Assembly (NCBI GenBank): GCA_026003895.1
Contig: BPIC01000005.1
Coordinates: forward strand, 224,941 to 288,940
From: Dehalococcoidia bacterium
GTDB lineage: Bacteria; Chloroflexota; Dehalococcoidia; SpSt-223
Direction: 5' to 3'
DNA: 64,000 nt
In this document: positions 49,471 to 59,507 of the stretch, piece by piece
How the letters are laid out: the number at the start of each line of letters is the position of its first letter
How positions within the stretch are numbered: position 1 is the first letter of the stretch
Position numbers and translations under genes: made by a program
The notes under the pieces: generated by a model
What the model saw: only the letters and a program-made list of their open reading frames with translations
What the model was told of the DNA's origin: nothing
The model's database searches: none

Positions 49471-50322
49471 CTAGCTCCACGGCAGCGGACCGTATTTGAA
49501 GACCCACCCCAGCAACTCGTCGCTCAGCTCCTTTAGGCGACGCCGCTCTTGGTTTGTCGGACGCTCGGTGGCGGTCAACAAGCCCTCGATGGCAGCAATG
49601 GCGCGCTGGGCGGGACTTGGCTCGGGCGTGGGAGTGTCGCGGCCCCGGACGAGTGCGCGCGCCGTTTGCTGATCGAGGCCACCGTGCAAGGCCCGTTGGC
49701 GAATGAGCTCGCGCATTTCCGGTGACTTCACAGAAAGAATGCGCTCGGCGGTCGAAACCGCCATTTTTCCAGATCGGACCGCCTCGCCGAGCTCCGGGTC
49801 CTCGTACACCCGGACGCGCCGGCTCACATAGGACGGATCCTTGTGAATGAGGCGGGCCAACTCGCGAACGCCAAATCCTCGCTGGCGCATTAGAGCGTCG
49901 AAGGCAGCGGCCTCTTCCTCAGGTGGAATGTTCTCCCGCTGCAGGTTTTCAATGAGCGCGGCGACGAAGGCTTGTTCCTCGTCAAACTCGCGCACGATCG
50001 CTGGGATCTCGCGCAGGCCCAATTTCTGCGCCGCCCGATAGCGCCGCTCGCCCGAGATGAGAATGAAGCCATCCTCCGATCGCCGCACCACGACCGGTTG
50101 GAGGAAGCCGACATCCTGAATGCTTTTCGCCAGCTCGTCAAGCGTCGCTTTGGGAAAGGACTTCCGCGGCTGCTGCGGATCGGGCCGGATTTGGTCGATT
50201 GCGAGCAGCTTCGCGTTCGGATCCGGTCGGGTCGAGCGTTCGCCGACAATTGCGAACAAGGTTCGGTCGCTTACTTCGGAAGCCTGTCGCGCAAAGGTGG
50301 GCTGCACTCGGCTAGACGGCAT
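49471..50322 (-). CDS. parB: ParB/Spo0J-family partition protein
   Basis: Chromosome-segregation CTPase that loads at parS. The 283 residues show the ParB/Srx domain (LLAIDQIRPDPQQPRKSF, VGFLQPVVVRR, ISGERRYRAAQKLG, ALIENLQRENIPPEEEAAAF) and the helix-turn-helix (FGVRELARLIHKDPSYVSRRVRVYE). The C-terminal segment is a helical dimerisation region (ERRRLKELSDELL). The GERR and ENLQR motifs for CTP binding are intact. The ATG overlaps the parA end by 11 bases. I noticed no canonical parS palindrome in the window. Confidence 0.93.
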   Translation of the reverse strand: MPSSRVQPTFARQASEVSDRTLFAIVGERSTRPDPNAKLLAIDQIRPDPQQPRKSFPKATLDELAKSIQDVGFLQPVVVRRSEDGFILISGERRYRAAQKLGLREIPAIVREFDEEQAFVAALIENLQRENIPPEEEAAAFDALMRQRGFGVRELARLIHKDPSYVSRRVRVYEDPELGEAVRSGKMAVSTAERILSVKSPEMRELIRQRALHGGLDQQTARALVRGRDTPTPEPSPAQRAIAAIEGLLTATERPTNQERRRLKELSDELLGWVFKYGPLPWS

Positions 50323-51085
50323 AGCACATCATCCCCGTTCGAAGAAGCAGCGTTTCAGCGAGAGCGCGGTAGGTGGTCGCGAGCTCGCTACTCGTCGCGT
50401 ACTCGAGCAAACTGCGGCCACGCTCCTGCGATTCGAGCACCTTGACGGTCTGCCGAACCGGTGGAGACAGGACAAGCTCACCGAGTGCGCTTGTCACTTC
50501 CGTCAACAATTCGCGATCGTAGACCCGCCGAGAGTCGAAGAACGTGGGCAGCACGCCGAGGAGTTCGAGGTCCGGATTGAGGTGTCGGCGAACGGCGGCG
50601 ATCAGGCCGCGGAGATGGTTCAAGCCCAGCAGTGGCAGCCGGGCCATCTGAACGGGCACCACGACCCAGCGGGCGGCGGCGAGCGCGTTGACCGTGAGCA
50701 GACCGAGCGACGGCGGACAGTCAATGAGGACGAGGTCCCAGCCGTCGAGGTGAACCAGCTCGTCGCGAAGAATCGTCTCGCGCGCCAGCGCCTGTTGAGC
50801 CGCCACTTCCGCTGCCGCGAGATCGAGGTGCCCGGGCACGATGGCAAGGTTCGGCTTGACGGGACGAATGAGCGAGGTCAGTGTCCGGTCGCGGCTGAGG
50901 AGTGCGGCGGTCGACTCGCTCGGCTCGACGATTTCGAACCCACTTGCGGCGGTAAGGTTGGCCTGCGGGTCGAGGTCGACCAGCAGGGCGCGCACGCCAC
51001 GCTCAGCGCAGGCCGCGCCGAGGTTGAGCGCGGTCGTCGTCTTCCCGACGCCGCCTTTTTGGTTGGCGATCGCGATGACCTGCAC
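50312..51085 (-). CDS. parA: ParA/Soj-family partition ATPase
   Basis: Deviant Walker A ATPase that moves ParB-parS complexes. The 257 residues begin near VQVIAIANQKGGVGKTTTALNLG; KGGVGKTT carries the two Lys of the deviant P-loop. LLVDLDPQANLT (Walker A') and VLIDCPPSLG (Walker B) follow. Two GTG codons lie in tandem; that at 51085 is five bases after GGAGGG and is preferred over 51088. It forms an operon with parB. The usual neighbours rsmG/mnmG are absent; instead an M1 aminopeptidase is divergent. Confidence 0.93.
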   Translation of the reverse strand: MQVIAIANQKGGVGKTTTALNLGAACAERGVRALLVDLDPQANLTAASGFEIVEPSESTAALLSRDRTLTSLIRPVKPNLAIVPGHLDLAAAEVAAQQALARETILRDELVHLDGWDLVLIDCPPSLGLLTVNALAAARWVVVPVQMARLPLLGLNHLRGLIAAVRRHLNPDLELLGVLPTFFDSRRVYDRELLTEVTSALGELVLSPPVRQTVKVLESQERGRSLLEYATSSELATTYRALAETLLLRTGMMCYAV

Positions 51086-51107
51086 CACTGCCCTCCGTTG
51101 GCGCACC

Positions 51108-51137
51108 AGTGTAGGGTGGCTTCGACCGCATCTCCAA
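51108..51137 (-). promoter_or_regulatory. Promoter of parA-parB
   Basis: On the minus strand TTGGAG (51132-51137) and TACACT (51108-51113) are 18 bases apart, with initiation expected about 15 bases before the parA GTG. Confidence 0.5.
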
Positions 51138-51145
51138 GGAGTTAG

Positions 51146-51151
51146 TAGAAT
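51146..51151 (+). promoter_or_regulatory. Possible -10 (TAGAAT) for the M1 aminopeptidase gene
   Basis: TAGAAT 69 bases before the ATG at 51221. A TTCGAC at 51121-51126 is 19 bases upstream, a weak -35. Confidence 0.4.
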
Positions 51152-51220
51152 TTCGCCCAGAAACCGCCGGCAGACCGGCAGGCCGTCCGGCTGACCGAGT
51201 CTCGCGGACAAGGAGCCCCA

Positions 51221-53797
51221 ATGACGTCGGCCTCTCCGTCGATCAGTGCGGCGGACGACTCTGCCTATCGACTTCCTCGAACCGCCGTCCCCACGCGTTA
51301 CACGATCCGGTTGACACCCGATCTCGCGGCCGCCACCTTCTCCGGCGAGGAGACCATCGAGGTCACGGTTCGCGAGCAGGTGGGAGCCATTGTCCTCAAC
51401 GCTGCCGAACTCGTCATCACGGACGCCGAACTAACCAATGGTGACCGCACGATTCGGGCGACCGTGGATCACGATGAGAGGCTCGAGCGAGCCACCTTGA
51501 CGCTCGACGCGCAGGCCGATCCCGGCGAGTGGCGACTGCGGCTGCGCTTCACCGGCATTTTGAACGATAAGCTTCATGGTTTTTATCGCAGCACCTTCAA
51601 AGACCAACAGGGTCAAGAGCAGGTGATCGCCTCGACCCAGTTCGAATCCACCGACGCTCGGCGGGCCTTCCCCTGCTGGGACGAGCCCGACTTCAAGGCG
51701 ACGTTCGCTGTGACGCTCGTCGTGGATGAAGGGTTGATGGCGATTTCGAATGGCCCTGTTGTGCGCGAGGAGCCCGCAGGCGGCGGCAAGGTGGCGGTCA
51801 CGTTCGCCGAGACAATCAAGATGTCCACCTACCTCGTGGCATTCGTCGTTGGCCCCTTCGAAGCGACGGAGCCCGCGGATGTCCGCGGAGTACCGCTACG
51901 TGTCGTCGCGCCTCGCGGGAAACTGCATCTTGCACGCTACGCCCTCGGTATCGGCGAGTTTGCCCTCACGTTCTTCGCGGACTACTTTGGCATTCCCTAT
52001 CCGGCCGAGAAGCTCGATCTGATCGCCATTCCGGATTTCGCCTTTGGAGCGATGGAAAATCTTGGCGCGGTCACCTTCCGCGAGACGGCGCTGCTGGTTG
52101 ACGAGACAAACGCCTCCCAGCCCGAGCTTGAGCGGATCGCGGACGTCGTGGCGCATGAAATCGCCCACATGTGGTTCGGCGACCTCGTGACCATGCGCTG
52201 GTGGAACGGCATTTGGTTGAACGAAGCGTTCGCCACCTTCATGGAAATGGTGGCCGTCGATGCTTGGAAGCCGGAGTGGCGGCGCTGGGATAGCTTCGCG
52301 ATCGAACGGAGCGCTGCGATGGCGGTGGACGCGCTCGAATCGACCCGGCCGGTCGAATATCCGGTCCGGCTGCCCGCCGAAGCTTCCGACATGTTCGACG
52401 TTCTCACGTATCAGAAAGGCGGCTCGGTGCTGCGCATGCTGGAGCAGTACCTCGGCGCCGACCGGTTCATGGAAGGCATTCGTCACTACTTACGCACTCA
52501 CGCGTACGGCAACACTGAGACGACCGATTTGTGGGATGCCATCGAGGCGACGACTGGCGAACCGGTGCGGGCGATCATGGACAGCTGGATCTTCCAGAAA
52601 GGTTTTCCACTGATTCGGGCAGCCCGCGAGCAGGACGGTCGGTTGCGGCTTACGCAACGTATCTTCCGGTATTTGCCCACGTCGAACGATCCGACGCGTT
52701 GGAAGGTGCCCATCCTGCTTCGCACCGAAAACGGCTACGACACGGCGAGTCACAAAGTCCTTTTGGAAGATGAGACGCTGACGCTTGACCTCGGGAACCC
52801 CGAGCGCGTCGTCGTCAACAGCGGAGGAAGCGGGTTTTACCGTGTCCTCTACGATGGCAGTCTCTTCGCTGCGCTTGCCCGCGGCATCGATACGCTCAGC
52901 GCCGTCGAGCGCTATCAGCTTGTCGATAACACGATGGCGGCGATGGTCGCCGGGCAGACGGAGCCAGCCGACGTTTTGTCACTTGCTCGCGCCTTGGCCA
53001 ATGACGATGACCGAAACGTTTGGGACGCGGTGATCGGTGCGCTCGCCTACCTCCACCGTGCCGCCGACCCGGAACTGCGACCGTTCGTTCGCCGACATAT
53101 TCGCGAATTGGTCTCGCCGAAAGCGCAGCAACTTGGCTGGGACCCGAGGCCGGACGAACATGCGCTGCTCCGAGCGCTGCGCGGGCAGTTGATCCAGACT
53201 CTCGGGACCATTGGCGACGATGAGGCGACGCGCGCCGTCGCCAGCGAGCGCTACAGCCGTTATCTTGAGGACCGAAGTTCGCTCGACCCCAACCTTGTGA
53301 CCCCCGTGGTCGAGATCCTCGCGTATACGGGCGGCAAAGACCGGTATGAGCGCTTCGTCGAGCGCTACAAGTCCGCAGGGACGCCGCAGGAAGAAATGCG
53401 TTACTTGATGGCGCTCGGCACATTTCGGGATCGGTCACTTGCCTCACGGACGCTCGAAATGACACTGAACGGCGAAATCCGGACTCAGAACTCAGCGCTC
53501 GTGATCAACCGAGTGTTGGCCAACCTTGAGGCGAGCGACCTCGCGTGGAACTTCATCAAAGCGCGCTGGAACGAGATTCTTCAGAAATTGCCGGCGAACA
53601 TGATTGCGCGTACTGTCGCCAGTCTCTCCCTCGTGATGGACCGCCAGATCGCCGACGATGCCCGCCGCTTTTTCGAGACGGCCCCACTGAAGGAGGGCCG
53701 GAAGCAGATCGAGCAGACGCTCGAGCGTCAAGGAATCGCCGTGGCCTTCAAGGAGCGGGCCGCCGCGGCTCTCCGTCAATTGTTCGCCGAAGCGTGA
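51221..53797 (+). CDS. M1-family zinc aminopeptidase (aminopeptidase N type)
   Basis: Removes N-terminal residues from peptides; no signal peptide, so cytosolic. The 858 residues show the N-terminal beta domain (TRYTIRLTPDLAAATFSGEE), the exopeptidase motif GAMENLGAVTFRE, the zinc site HEIAHMW with His312, Glu313, His316 and Glu335 (NEAFATF), and the ERAP1-like helical C-terminus (~530-850). AGGAG upstream supports the ATG. The architecture is closest to tricorn-interacting factor/puromycin-sensitive aminopeptidases. It may finish products of Clp proteolysis. Confidence 0.96.
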   Translation: MTSASPSISAADDSAYRLPRTAVPTRYTIRLTPDLAAATFSGEETIEVTVREQVGAIVLNAAELVITDAELTNGDRTIRATVDHDERLERATLTLDAQADPGEWRLRLRFTGILNDKLHGFYRSTFKDQQGQEQVIASTQFESTDARRAFPCWDEPDFKATFAVTLVVDEGLMAISNGPVVREEPAGGGKVAVTFAETIKMSTYLVAFVVGPFEATEPADVRGVPLRVVAPRGKLHLARYALGIGEFALTFFADYFGIPYPAEKLDLIAIPDFAFGAMENLGAVTFRETALLVDETNASQPELERIADVVAHEIAHMWFGDLVTMRWWNGIWLNEAFATFMEMVAVDAWKPEWRRWDSFAIERSAAMAVDALESTRPVEYPVRLPAEASDMFDVLTYQKGGSVLRMLEQYLGADRFMEGIRHYLRTHAYGNTETTDLWDAIEATTGEPVRAIMDSWIFQKGFPLIRAAREQDGRLRLTQRIFRYLPTSNDPTRWKVPILLRTENGYDTASHKVLLEDETLTLDLGNPERVVVNSGGSGFYRVLYDGSLFAALARGIDTLSAVERYQLVDNTMAAMVAGQTEPADVLSLARALANDDDRNVWDAVIGALAYLHRAADPELRPFVRRHIRELVSPKAQQLGWDPRPDEHALLRALRGQLIQTLGTIGDDEATRAVASERYSRYLEDRSSLDPNLVTPVVEILAYTGGKDRYERFVERYKSAGTPQEEMRYLMALGTFRDRSLASRTLEMTLNGEIRTQNSALVINRVLANLEASDLAWNFIKARWNEILQKLPANMIARTVASLSLVMDRQIADDARRFFETAPLKEGRKQIEQTLERQGIAVAFKERAAAALRQLFAEA

Positions 53798-54304
53798 ATC
53801 GATGAGACGGTAGTCGTACTCTGGCCACGCCTACTCGACGTAGCGACCGTTGTTCGCTCGTCAGTGACATTGCTAGCCACGGCGTCGGCAGGCGAGAGCC
53901 GAGATGCGATCCCGGCTGCGCAGTCGGAAGGGTTGGGTTCCATGCCCGCGTCGAACGGGGCCCACTGACAGCACGAATGCCACCCCCGGCCCGAAGCCGG
54001 TCGAACGCCGCGAGTATGCTCGCGGTCGCACGTTCAGTCTTGGGGTGCCGCTCGTCGCTGATGCTTTTGGCCTACCGGGGTTTCCCCGCCACGGAGCGGG
54101 TTTCTAACGACACGATGCGATCACCTGCGGGCGCGAGACGATCCCGATATCGCTCACTCGCTTGCCTTGAGCGAAGCACTGGTACGTGCCTCAACGCCTT
54201 CCCGAAGTCGAGCGTTCGGAAACCTCGAGGTGGCCGAACCAGAAAAGCTGCGTTGCGGGGTCGTAGCAGTGGCCTGTGTACGGCGTCGCGAGCGTGGGGA
54301 GAAC
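53798..54304. other. 507-base gap without a recognised gene
   Basis: Between the aminopeptidase and the convergent trypsin-like gene. Several short open frames exist on both strands, but none has a ribosome binding site, a motif or consistent codon use. A small inverted repeat (CGCGAGTATGCTCGCG around 54010-54025) is the only structure seen; it lacks a T tract. Confidence 0.4.
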
Positions 54305-55060
54305 CTACCAGCGCCACCACGGAGCGCTATACGGGTACGGCTGGAACGACACGCCCGCTGTTGATGGCTGGCTGATCACCGGATTGCCTTGGCGATCGAG
54401 TACCCAGCCTCGTGCGAGGTAGGCATTGATTGCTCCCGCTGGCGTGGAGAGCAGAGTCGGCGCACCGCCGGTCGCTAGTCCGCCGCGCACGATCCCGGTC
54501 AGCTTGCTGTCGGCATCCAGCGCCGCGCCGCCGGAGTCCCCGAATGAGGCGGCGGTGTCACTCGCGATGAGCGGCCAGTCACGACCGTCAGGTCCGAGGG
54601 CTCCCGGCGTCACTTGACCCGTCACTTTTCCATACTTGACGCTCGGTTGGTCCGGGAGGTCTTGGCGATACCCGACGACCGTTTGGCTCTCTCCCGGACG
54701 AACCGGAGTGTCGCGAATCGCGAAGGGTCGTGCCGGAAGTGATCGTTCGGCACGCAGGACTGCCAGATCGGCGGCTGGCTCAAGCAAGACTGGCCGCACC
54801 GGCACCGTTGTTCCGTCGAGGAATACCAGCGAAATCGAGACAGCATCGGCGACGACGTGATAGGCGGTTACCGCAAGCCGGTCACCGATAGCCACGGCTG
54901 AGCCTAAGGTCACCGGCGCACTGCCGCCCCGGCTGCCGACGACCTTGGGCACTGCCTGCCGGAGGACTGGCACGGGTTGCGAAGCCGAGGCTGGCGCGGC
55001 GACGGCGAGTGCCAGCAGCAAGGCGATCAGGGACAGCAGCATCCGGCTTCTTCGGCGCAT
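54305..55060 (-). CDS. Exported trypsin-like serine protease
   Basis: A 251-residue S1-type (chymotrypsin-fold) protease with a signal peptide (LLSLIALLLALAVAAPASAS). The triad is visible: His68 in VTAYHVV, Asp98 in PAADLAVL and Ser176 in SFGDSGGAA. No PDZ domain follows, unlike DegP/HtrA, so it resembles simple secreted HtrA-like or streptogrisin-type enzymes. The C-terminal ~50 residues end in an aromatic PYPYSAPWWRW tail. An internal ATG at 55042 is an alternative start. Confidence 0.85.
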   Translation of the reverse strand: MRRRSRMLLSLIALLLALAVAAPASASQPVPVLRQAVPKVVGSRGGSAPVTLGSAVAIGDRLAVTAYHVVADAVSISLVFLDGTTVPVRPVLLEPAADLAVLRAERSLPARPFAIRDTPVRPGESQTVVGYRQDLPDQPSVKYGKVTGQVTPGALGPDGRDWPLIASDTAASFGDSGGAALDADSKLTGIVRGGLATGGAPTLLSTPAGAINAYLARGWVLDRQGNPVISQPSTAGVSFQPYPYSAPWWRW

Positions 55061-55143
55061 CGTCGTCAGTCTGGCAGATCCGGTTGCCTACCTGCAAATG
55101 GGGTTTCCCCTAATTGGCGGGCCCAACATACTGTGCAGGCAGG

Positions 55144-58044
55144 TTAGCGAACGGAGGCCGCCCACGTCGCCCGCCCCGCGAGGATCTTCGCCAAGAACTG
55201 CCCGGTGTAGGAGTCGGGGTGGGAGGCAATCTGCTCGGGTGTGCCCGTTGCGACGACGGAGCCGCCGCGGGATCCGCCGCCCGGACCGAGGTCGACAATC
55301 CAATCGGCCGATTTGATCATGTCGAGATTATGTTCGATGAGCAGGACGGTGTTGCCGGTGTCGACGAGCCGTTGGAGGACGCGGAGGAGCGCGGCGCAAT
55401 CCTCGAACGATAAGCCGGTGGTTGGCTCATCGAGAAGGTACAGCGTCCGGCCAGTGGCTCGGCGCGACAGCTCGGTCGCCAGTTTGACCCGCTGCGCCTC
55501 GCCGCCCGAGAGCGTGGTCGCTGGCTGGCCGAGCCGGATGTAGCCCAGCCCAACGTCGTAGAGGGTTTGCAGCTTGTTTCGCAGCGACGGCACCGCGTCG
55601 AAGAAAGCGAGGGCCTCCGTCACCGTCATATCGAGCACGTCGGCGATGCTTTTTCCCTTGTACAGGATCTCGAGCGCCTCGCGGTTGTACCGCTTGCCCT
55701 TGCACACCTCGCACGGAATCGTGATGTCCGGCAGGAAGTGCATCTCGATCTCGACGTACCCTTCGCCTTTGCACGCCTCGCAGCGACCGCCTTTGACGTT
55801 GAACGAAAACCGCCCCGGGCCGTACCCGCGCGCCCGTGCCTCTGGCACCTGCGCAAACAGCTCGCGAATGGCCGTGAATGCGCCGGTGTAGGTCGCGGGG
55901 TTCGAGCGCGGCGTCCGACCGATCGGCGACTGGTCCACATTGACCACTTTGTCGAGGTGCTCAAGTCCGAGCACCGCGGTGTGTGCGCCGGGTTTCTCTT
56001 TCGACTTGTACAGCGTCTGCGCCAGCTTCTTGTAGAGGATGTCGTGGATAAGGGTGCTCTTGCCGCTTCCACTTACACCCGTGATGCAGACGAAGAGGCC
56101 GAGCGGCAGTTTGACATCAATATTCCGGAGGTTGTGCTCGCGTGCTCCGAGAATTTCAAGATAGCGGTCGCCCGGCGGACGCCGTTCCCGCGGGACGGGA
56201 ATCTCTCGAGCGCCAGAGAGATACTGCCCCGTCAACGATCGTGGGTTCGCCATGATCTCGTCGGGCGTCCCCGCGGCGACGATCTCGCCGCCGAACTCGC
56301 CGGCGCCGGGTCCCATGTCGATGATGTAGTCGGCGCTCCGCATCATCGCTTCATCGTGTTCGACGATGAGGAGGGTGTTGCCGAGGTCGCGCAGCCGTTT
56401 GAGCGTGCGGATCAGGCGTTCCCCGTCGACCGGATGGAGCCCAATCGATGGCTCGTCGCAGATATAGAGCACCCCCATCAGCCCACTGCCAATTTGGGTA
56501 GCGAGCCGAATGCGTTGGGCTTCCCCGCCAGAGAGGCTGGAAGCAGGCCGATCGAGGGTCAGGTAGTCGAGGCCCACGTCCATCAGAAACCCGAGGCGGC
56601 CGCGTATCTCTTTCAAGATCTGGTGTGCGATCGCTCGCTCGCGCTCAGTGAGCAATGGCGAATTGTCGGACGGCCGGTCGTCGCTGAGGAGCGTCACGAA
56701 ACGGATGGCCTGGGCGATCGACATCGAGACAACGTCGTCGATATTCTTCCCGCCGATCAGGACGGCAAGCGCTTCTGGCTTCAATCGCTTGCCCCGACAA
56801 GTCGGGCAGGGCTTCGTCGTCATGTATTGCTCGATGTCCTGCTTTACCCAGTCGGAGTCCGTTTCCCGGTAGCGCCGCTCGAGGTTTGGAATCACCCCTT
56901 CATAGGTGGTGCTGTATTCGCGGGTGCGACCTTGCGCGTTTCGATAACGGACAACGATTGGCGTCTTGCCGGCCCCGTAGAGCACGACCCGCCGAGCCTC
57001 CTCGGGTAGCTCGGCCCACGGCGTCGCAGTCGAGAAACCGAAATGGTCGGCGACCGCGGCGATCAGGTTGCCGTACCACGTGGCCTCGCCGCCGCGCCGC
57101 GCATAGGGAGTGATCGCGCCCTGTGCGATCGACAGGCTCGGGTCGGCGATCACGAGGTCAGGGTCTATTTCGAGCTTGGTTCCAAGCCCAGTGCAGGCTG
57201 GACAGGCGCCGTGCGGGCTATTAAAGCTGAAGGTCCGCGGGGCGATTTCGGCGAGCGAAACATGCCCCTCAGGACAGGCAAGCCGCTCCGAAAAAAGGAG
57301 GTCCTCGCCGCCGACGACCGAGGCGAGCATCACACCGTCACCGATCTTCAGCGCAGTCTCGACGGAATCCGCGAGACGCGCGGCATCGGCCAGCGCTCCG
57401 TCCTCGTGTTGGATGACGAGCCGGTCGACGACGACCTCGAGCGTGTGTTTCTTGTTTTTATCGAGCGTGATCGGCTCGCCGAGGTCGTGCATGCGTCCGT
57501 CGACGCGGATGCGGACAAAGCCCTGTTTCCGCACCTCCTCGAGGAGCGCAACGTGCTCCCCCTTGCGATCTTTCACGAGCGGTCCGAGGATGAGCAGCCG
57601 CGACCCGTCGGGCAATTCGCCGAGCGCGTCCACAATCTGTTGCACGGTTTGGCGCTCGATTGGCCGACCACAAACCGGACAGTGCGGCCGACCGACCCGT
57701 GCAAATAGCAACCGAAGATAGTCGTACACTTCGATGATGGTCCCGACGGTTGATCGCGGATTCCGGCTCGCCCCCTTCTGATCAATCGAAATTGCCGGCG
57801 ACAGTCCTTCGATGTGGTCAACCTCGGGCTTCTCCATCTGACCGAGGAACTGCCGGGCATAGGCGGAGAGGGATTCGACGTAGCGCCGCTGACCTTCAGC
57901 GTAGATGGTATCGAAGGCCAGCGAACTCTTGCCGGAGCCAGACAGGCCGGTGATGACCACGAGCTTATCGCGGGGGATTTCGAAGTCGATGTTCTTGAGA
58001 TTGTGCTCTCGCGCCCCACGGACCACGATTCGGTCAAGGGGCAT
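55144..58044 (-). CDS. uvrA: Excinuclease ABC subunit A
   Basis: DNA-damage sensor of nucleotide excision repair. The 966 residues have two ABC modules: Walker A GLSGSGKS (33-40) and GVSGSGKS in the second half, with paired signature motifs ([11 protein letters not shown] and [11 protein letters not shown]). Zinc modules are shown by [23 protein letters not shown] and [19 protein letters not shown] with [10 protein letters not shown]. The C-terminus includes [17 protein letters not shown] and the Gly-rich [16 protein letters not shown] lies upstream of the ATG. It is monocistronic, with a 175-base upstream gap shared with tRNA-Thr. Confidence 0.98.
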   Translation of the reverse strand: MPLDRIVVRGAREHNLKNIDFEIPRDKLVVITGLSGSGKSSLAFDTIYAEGQRRYVESLSAYARQFLGQMEKPEVDHIEGLSPAISIDQKGASRNPRSTVGTIIEVYDYLRLLFARVGRPHCPVCGRPIERQTVQQIVDALGELPDGSRLLILGPLVKDRKGEHVALLEEVRKQGFVRIRVDGRMHDLGEPITLDKNKKHTLEVVVDRLVIQHEDGALADAARLADSVETALKIGDGVMLASVVGGEDLLFSERLACPEGHVSLAEIAPRTFSFNSPHGACPACTGLGTKLEIDPDLVIADPSLSIAQGAITPYARRGGEATWYGNLIAAVADHFGFSTATPWAELPEEARRVVLYGAGKTPIVVRYRNAQGRTREYSTTYEGVIPNLERRYRETDSDWVKQDIEQYMTTKPCPTCRGKRLKPEALAVLIGGKNIDDVVSMSIAQAIRFVTLLSDDRPSDNSPLLTERERAIAHQILKEIRGRLGFLMDVGLDYLTLDRPASSLSGGEAQRIRLATQIGSGLMGVLYICDEPSIGLHPVDGERLIRTLKRLRDLGNTLLIVEHDEAMMRSADYIIDMGPGAGEFGGEIVAAGTPDEIMANPRSLTGQYLSGAREIPVPRERRPPGDRYLEILGAREHNLRNIDVKLPLGLFVCITGVSGSGKSTLIHDILYKKLAQTLYKSKEKPGAHTAVLGLEHLDKVVNVDQSPIGRTPRSNPATYTGAFTAIRELFAQVPEARARGYGPGRFSFNVKGGRCEACKGEGYVEIEMHFLPDITIPCEVCKGKRYNREALEILYKGKSIADVLDMTVTEALAFFDAVPSLRNKLQTLYDVGLGYIRLGQPATTLSGGEAQRVKLATELSRRATGRTLYLLDEPTTGLSFEDCAALLRVLQRLVDTGNTVLLIEHNLDMIKSADWIVDLGPGGGSRGGSVVATGTPEQIASHPDSYTGQFLAKILAGRATWAASVR

Positions 58045-58178
58045 GGCGCTGAGCCCTCGGGAATGCCATCGTGTGATGCTGCCGTGCTGCGGTGGAAAAC
58101 TGTGCCATAATCGCTTGGAAGTCTACCAGAACACACGTGCGCCCCAACAGCGGTTTACTGCCGAATCCCGAACACGAA

Positions 58179-58208
58179 TTGAACGCCCCACCGCCTCGCG
58201 GCTATACT
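58179..58208 (+). promoter_or_regulatory. Promoter of tRNA-Thr
   Basis: TTGAAC (58179-58184) and TATACT (58203-58208) are 18 bases apart and end 11 bases before the mature tRNA 5' end. Confidence 0.65.
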
Positions 58209-58219
58209 TTCTCCAGCTT

Positions 58220-58294
58220 GCCGACATGGCTCAGTGGTAGAGCAGCCGCCTCGTAAGCGGCAGGTCCCCGGTTCGAATCCGGGTGTCGGCTCCA
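58220..58294 (+). tRNA. tRNA-Thr (anticodon CGT)
   Basis: Folds as a full cloverleaf: a 7-bp acceptor (GCCGACA with TGTCGGC), D arm GCTC/GAGC, a 5-bp anticodon stem GCCGC/GCGGC around loop CTCGTAA (anticodon CGT, reading ACG), variable loop AGGTC and a T arm with CCGG/TTCGAAT/CCGG. The discriminator is T, and CCA is encoded. No clear terminator follows. Confidence 0.96.
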
Positions 58295-58334
58295 CGTCAA
58301 GGTGTTCCGGCCGACAAGTCATGGCCATCGGCTT

Positions 58335-59507
58335 CTATCCGTGCGACCGTTGCACTTCGCTTAGCGCATGTTTTCCGAGCAGCTCCGTCGCCGCGAGATG
58401 ATTCAGCGGATGGACGGTAGCGCTGCGCACGTCGCGATACAGCCGTTCAAGACCGGTCCGGCGATACAGCGCGACACCGCCGAGAATTTCCATGCTTCGG
58501 GTCACGACTTCGACCGCGGCGAGTGAGACATAGTCTTTCATCGCCATTACTTCGCGGTGCTCGGCCGCGCCCCAACCGGAAGCGGTCGGATGGCGGCTGA
58601 TCAGCAGCTCCAGCCATGCGTTTGCCGACCGCCACAAGATCTCCACTTCCCCAACGCGGCCGGGTATCCGCGGGTCGGCCGCTACCGGTTGGTCGGATCC
58701 AAACTCGGTCCGGGTGGTCAGCGTAGTGATGAGGATGTGCCGGGCGGCGTCGGCGATGCCGAGATAGAGCGACATCATGAAGAAGACGCCGTAGCTGAAG
58801 GCGAGGAAGTTCGGATTCGCCGGGTCGGGGGCGAGGCGGTCCCGGTCGGGCACCCGGTAGAAAACGCGCTCATCTGGGACAAACACATTCTCGAAGACGA
58901 GATCTTGGCTGCCGCTACCGCGCATCCCGAGGGCGTCCCAATCGTTTTGCGGCTTGACACCGGGGTCGGAAAAGGCGAATACGCCGCTGATCGATACCAC
59001 CTCACCGTCGATCGTGGCAGGACAGGCGAGAACGCCAAAGTCCGCGGCGGGACTGAGCGTCCCCCAGCCGGCGCGTCCGTTGAAGAGCCAGCCCCCCTCG
59101 ACGCGCGTAGCGGAACGCGGCACCCGCCCCTCGAACTCAGGCAGCCCGCCATACTGGCCGATCACCCACTGGTGTGCGGCCACGTCCCGGAGAAAGGCGG
59201 CGCCATCCCACGCGCCCCGCTCGACGAGGTCACCGAGGAGATAGAGCGACAGTTGGTGCTGCAGCAGCCCGAGGGTGGTGCTAGCACAACCACGGCCGAG
59301 GATGCGGATGGTTCGGCACAGGTCCGGAACGCCAACGCCCCAGCCGCCATAGGCTTGCGGCAGGCCGGCGACGAGATAGCCGCTTTCCCTCGCGGCCACG
59401 ATGTTCTCAAGGGGAAACCGATTCGCGCGGTCGGCATGGTCAGCGTGACTGGCGAACCGCGCCGACAACTCCTCGGCAACCCGAATCACCTCGGTGGATG
59501 TCATCAT
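58335..59507 (-). CDS. Acyl-CoA dehydrogenase-superfamily flavoprotein (possibly monooxygenase-like)
   Basis: A 390-residue FAD enzyme. The N-terminal helical domain contains YLVAGLPQAYGGWGVG. The middle beta domain includes NGRAGWGTLSPAADFGVLA and MRGSGSQDLVFENVFVPDER. The C-terminal helices end MEILGGVALYRRTGLERLYRDVRSATVHPLNHLAATELLG. The MRGSGS and late-helix pattern resemble the HsaA/DszC monooxygenase branch as much as true dehydrogenases. The ATG overlaps the stop of the upstream dehydrogenase by one base, so the two are co-expressed. Confidence 0.8.
   Translation of the reverse strand: MMTSTEVIRVAEELSARFASHADHADRANRFPLENIVAARESGYLVAGLPQAYGGWGVGVPDLCRTIRILGRGCASTTLGLLQHQLSLYLLGDLVERGAWDGAAFLRDVAAHQWVIGQYGGLPEFEGRVPRSATRVEGGWLFNGRAGWGTLSPAADFGVLACPATIDGEVVSISGVFAFSDPGVKPQNDWDALGMRGSGSQDLVFENVFVPDERVFYRVPDRDRLAPDPANPNFLAFSYGVFFMMSLYLGIADAARHILITTLTTRTEFGSDQPVAADPRIPGRVGEVEILWRSANAWLELLISRHPTASGWGAAEHREVMAMKDYVSLAAVEVVTRSMEILGGVALYRRTGLERLYRDVRSATVHPLNHLAATELLGKHALSEVQRSHG

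Noticed and set aside
54005..54030. Inverted repeat CGCGAG...CTCGCG as a terminator
   Set aside because: Short stem, no T tract, and not directly after a stop codon.
53904..54320. Short open frames on both strands in the gap after the aminopeptidase
   Set aside because: High-GC sequence yields such frames by chance; no ribosome binding site or domain supports them.
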